This document shows, in pieces, positions 62,978 through 64,000 of a stretch of DNA of 64,000 bases (its first letter is position 1; every line of letters starts with the position of its first letter). Under the pieces are notes generated by a model. That model saw only the letters and a program-made list of their open reading frames with translations. It had not been told where the DNA came from and did no database searches. A program made the position numbers and the translations under genes. The stretch is from the NCBI GenBank assembly GCA_947579605.1, contig OX388316.1, forward strand, positions 16,805,290 through 16,869,289, written 5' to 3'. This stretch comes from Athripsodes cinereus (Eukaryota; Arthropoda; Insecta; Trichoptera; Leptoceridae).

Positions 62978-64000
62978 TTTGCAGAATAAAGATATTTAAT
63001 ATTTTGTAGGCAGAGATGTTGGAGACAATCTGTGAGTCATAAAGAAACCGTTACTGAACACAGAATAATAAGTAACAATGTTCCAGTCCTATTCCAATAA
63101 TGATTCCAAGATGTTACGGTGATATCAGCTGTCGATGCCAGCAGAAAGGATGTCTTTTATTATATTATTAGTACGGACGTAAAATATTTTACGATATTTT
63201 TTATTCATTCCTTAAATGATTCATCCCGTTTTCCATCCTATGATAAACGAGATATTATTACTTACATATTATGCTGCCTTTAAATTATTATATACCTTCT
63301 TACTACAAAGTTTTAATCATAAAATAATGTTTGTTTTTAATATCCTAATATAAGTGTTTTTGTATTATATCAAAATTCTTCATCAGTTTTATGTCATTTC
63401 AGTATTATGTATACCTATGCAAAGATTTCCACAAAACACTCTTTAGTACAATGAGGCGCTGTGTTGGAAGTGTTTTTTGTTAGTATTCATCTTCATTTCG
63501 CAGTATTACTTTATTTTTGTCATATAACCTGTTGATGCGAACCATAATATAAAATATATATTAGAATAGATAAAACATGATATAAACTACAAACTCTTTC
63601 TTTACACAATGGAATTTTCTTATTATGTTAAAATTTTCAGTTTACGTATGTACTTAAATAACTTTTATTCTGTTTATTTAGGTTTTGCGAGCGAACATTA
63701 CATCACATAGTTTGATATATTTCTCACAGTATCATCATATTATATCTTTAAAGTGTAACATAAGACATAATATTAAAATAAGAATACATATTTCTTTATA
63801 CGAGAAAATGGAAAAATAATGAACAGCGATATAAAATTTAAGCATTTGATTTTTTTTAAACATGCAATAGTTTTGTTAGTTACATGCATGGTATAAAATA
63901 CCCCGATCACAATATGTATCTATAAGTTTGATTGAACACACTCAGTATTGCATTATTTATTAATAACATTTAGTAAAAGGGTTACAGTAGATGTATTAAA
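62978..64000. other. AT-rich DNA, nothing recognised
   Basis: Flank of the Gypsy insertion; no supported feature. Confidence 0.45.

Noticed and set aside
1..64000. A new defence, toxin or metabolic gene system
   Set aside because: No cluster of host or microbial genes is present; every solid coding region belongs to a transposable element.

Overview
The window is eukaryotic, very AT-rich and almost entirely made of transposable elements; it looks like intergenic or deep-intronic DNA of an insect. Evidence for an insect is the mix of element types: an RTE-type LINE, further LINE 3' ends with short microsatellite tails, a Ty3/Gypsy element primed by a tRNA-Lys-like sequence, Helitrons ending in CTAG/T, hAT and piggyBac MITEs, and TAGGTACCTA-rich minisatellites. 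The order of insect cannot be fixed from the sequence alone; several motifs remind me of Lepidoptera, but this is a weak impression. No host gene is demonstrated. One 135-bp stretch (13996-14130) has both splice signals and one open frame and is the only candidate host exon.

Layout. 0-13 kb: AT-rich DNA with fold-back MITEs (408, 4293, 10311), many decayed copies of one SINE-like family, and short 5'-truncated LINE 3' ends with their target-site duplications still visible (3214, 4823, 12051). 13-17 kb: candidate exon, then a heptamer (TAAATAG)n satellite of about 1.4 kb split by an inserted LINE fragment. 17-21 kb: a 519-bp TIR element, a 97-bp minisatellite tied to a Helitron-like 3' end, and a near-perfect 88-bp-arm palindrome. 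21.07-24.48 kb: an apparently full-length RTE-type LINE with one intact 1003-codon ORF on the minus strand. 26.6-29.2 kb: a nest in which inverted terminal motifs enclose a hAT MITE, a LINE tail, a young SINE copy and a complete short Helitron. 29-45 kb: LINE C-termini, a tRNA-derived SINE, several MITEs, a hAT deletion derivative with 8-bp TSD, a piggyBac-type MITE with TTAA TSD, a GC-rich island that may be an LTR, and a 45-bp tandem repeat. 45-52 kb: a LINE 3' end and further MITEs.

51.97-62.97 kb: a nearly 11-kb Ty3/Gypsy LTR retrotransposon. Its 1130-bp LTRs differ, by eye, at one position, so it inserted very recently. It has PBS, PPT, gag, a classic A AAA AAC slippery heptamer just before the gag stop, and an intact pol with protease, RT, RNase H and integrase motifs. 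No env-like ORF was seen. Gag is broken by a SINE-like insertion of about 250 bp flanked by an 11-bp target duplication; the total added length leaves both gag halves in the same original frame, so the SINE insertion is the only visible break.

The parts fit a genome with recent activity of LINEs, the SINE family and LTR elements on top of older, decayed DNA transposons. I do not see a new defence or metabolic system. The most notable items are the nested young insertion, the frameshift signal, the complex 5' junction of the LINE, and the unassigned repeated structures.
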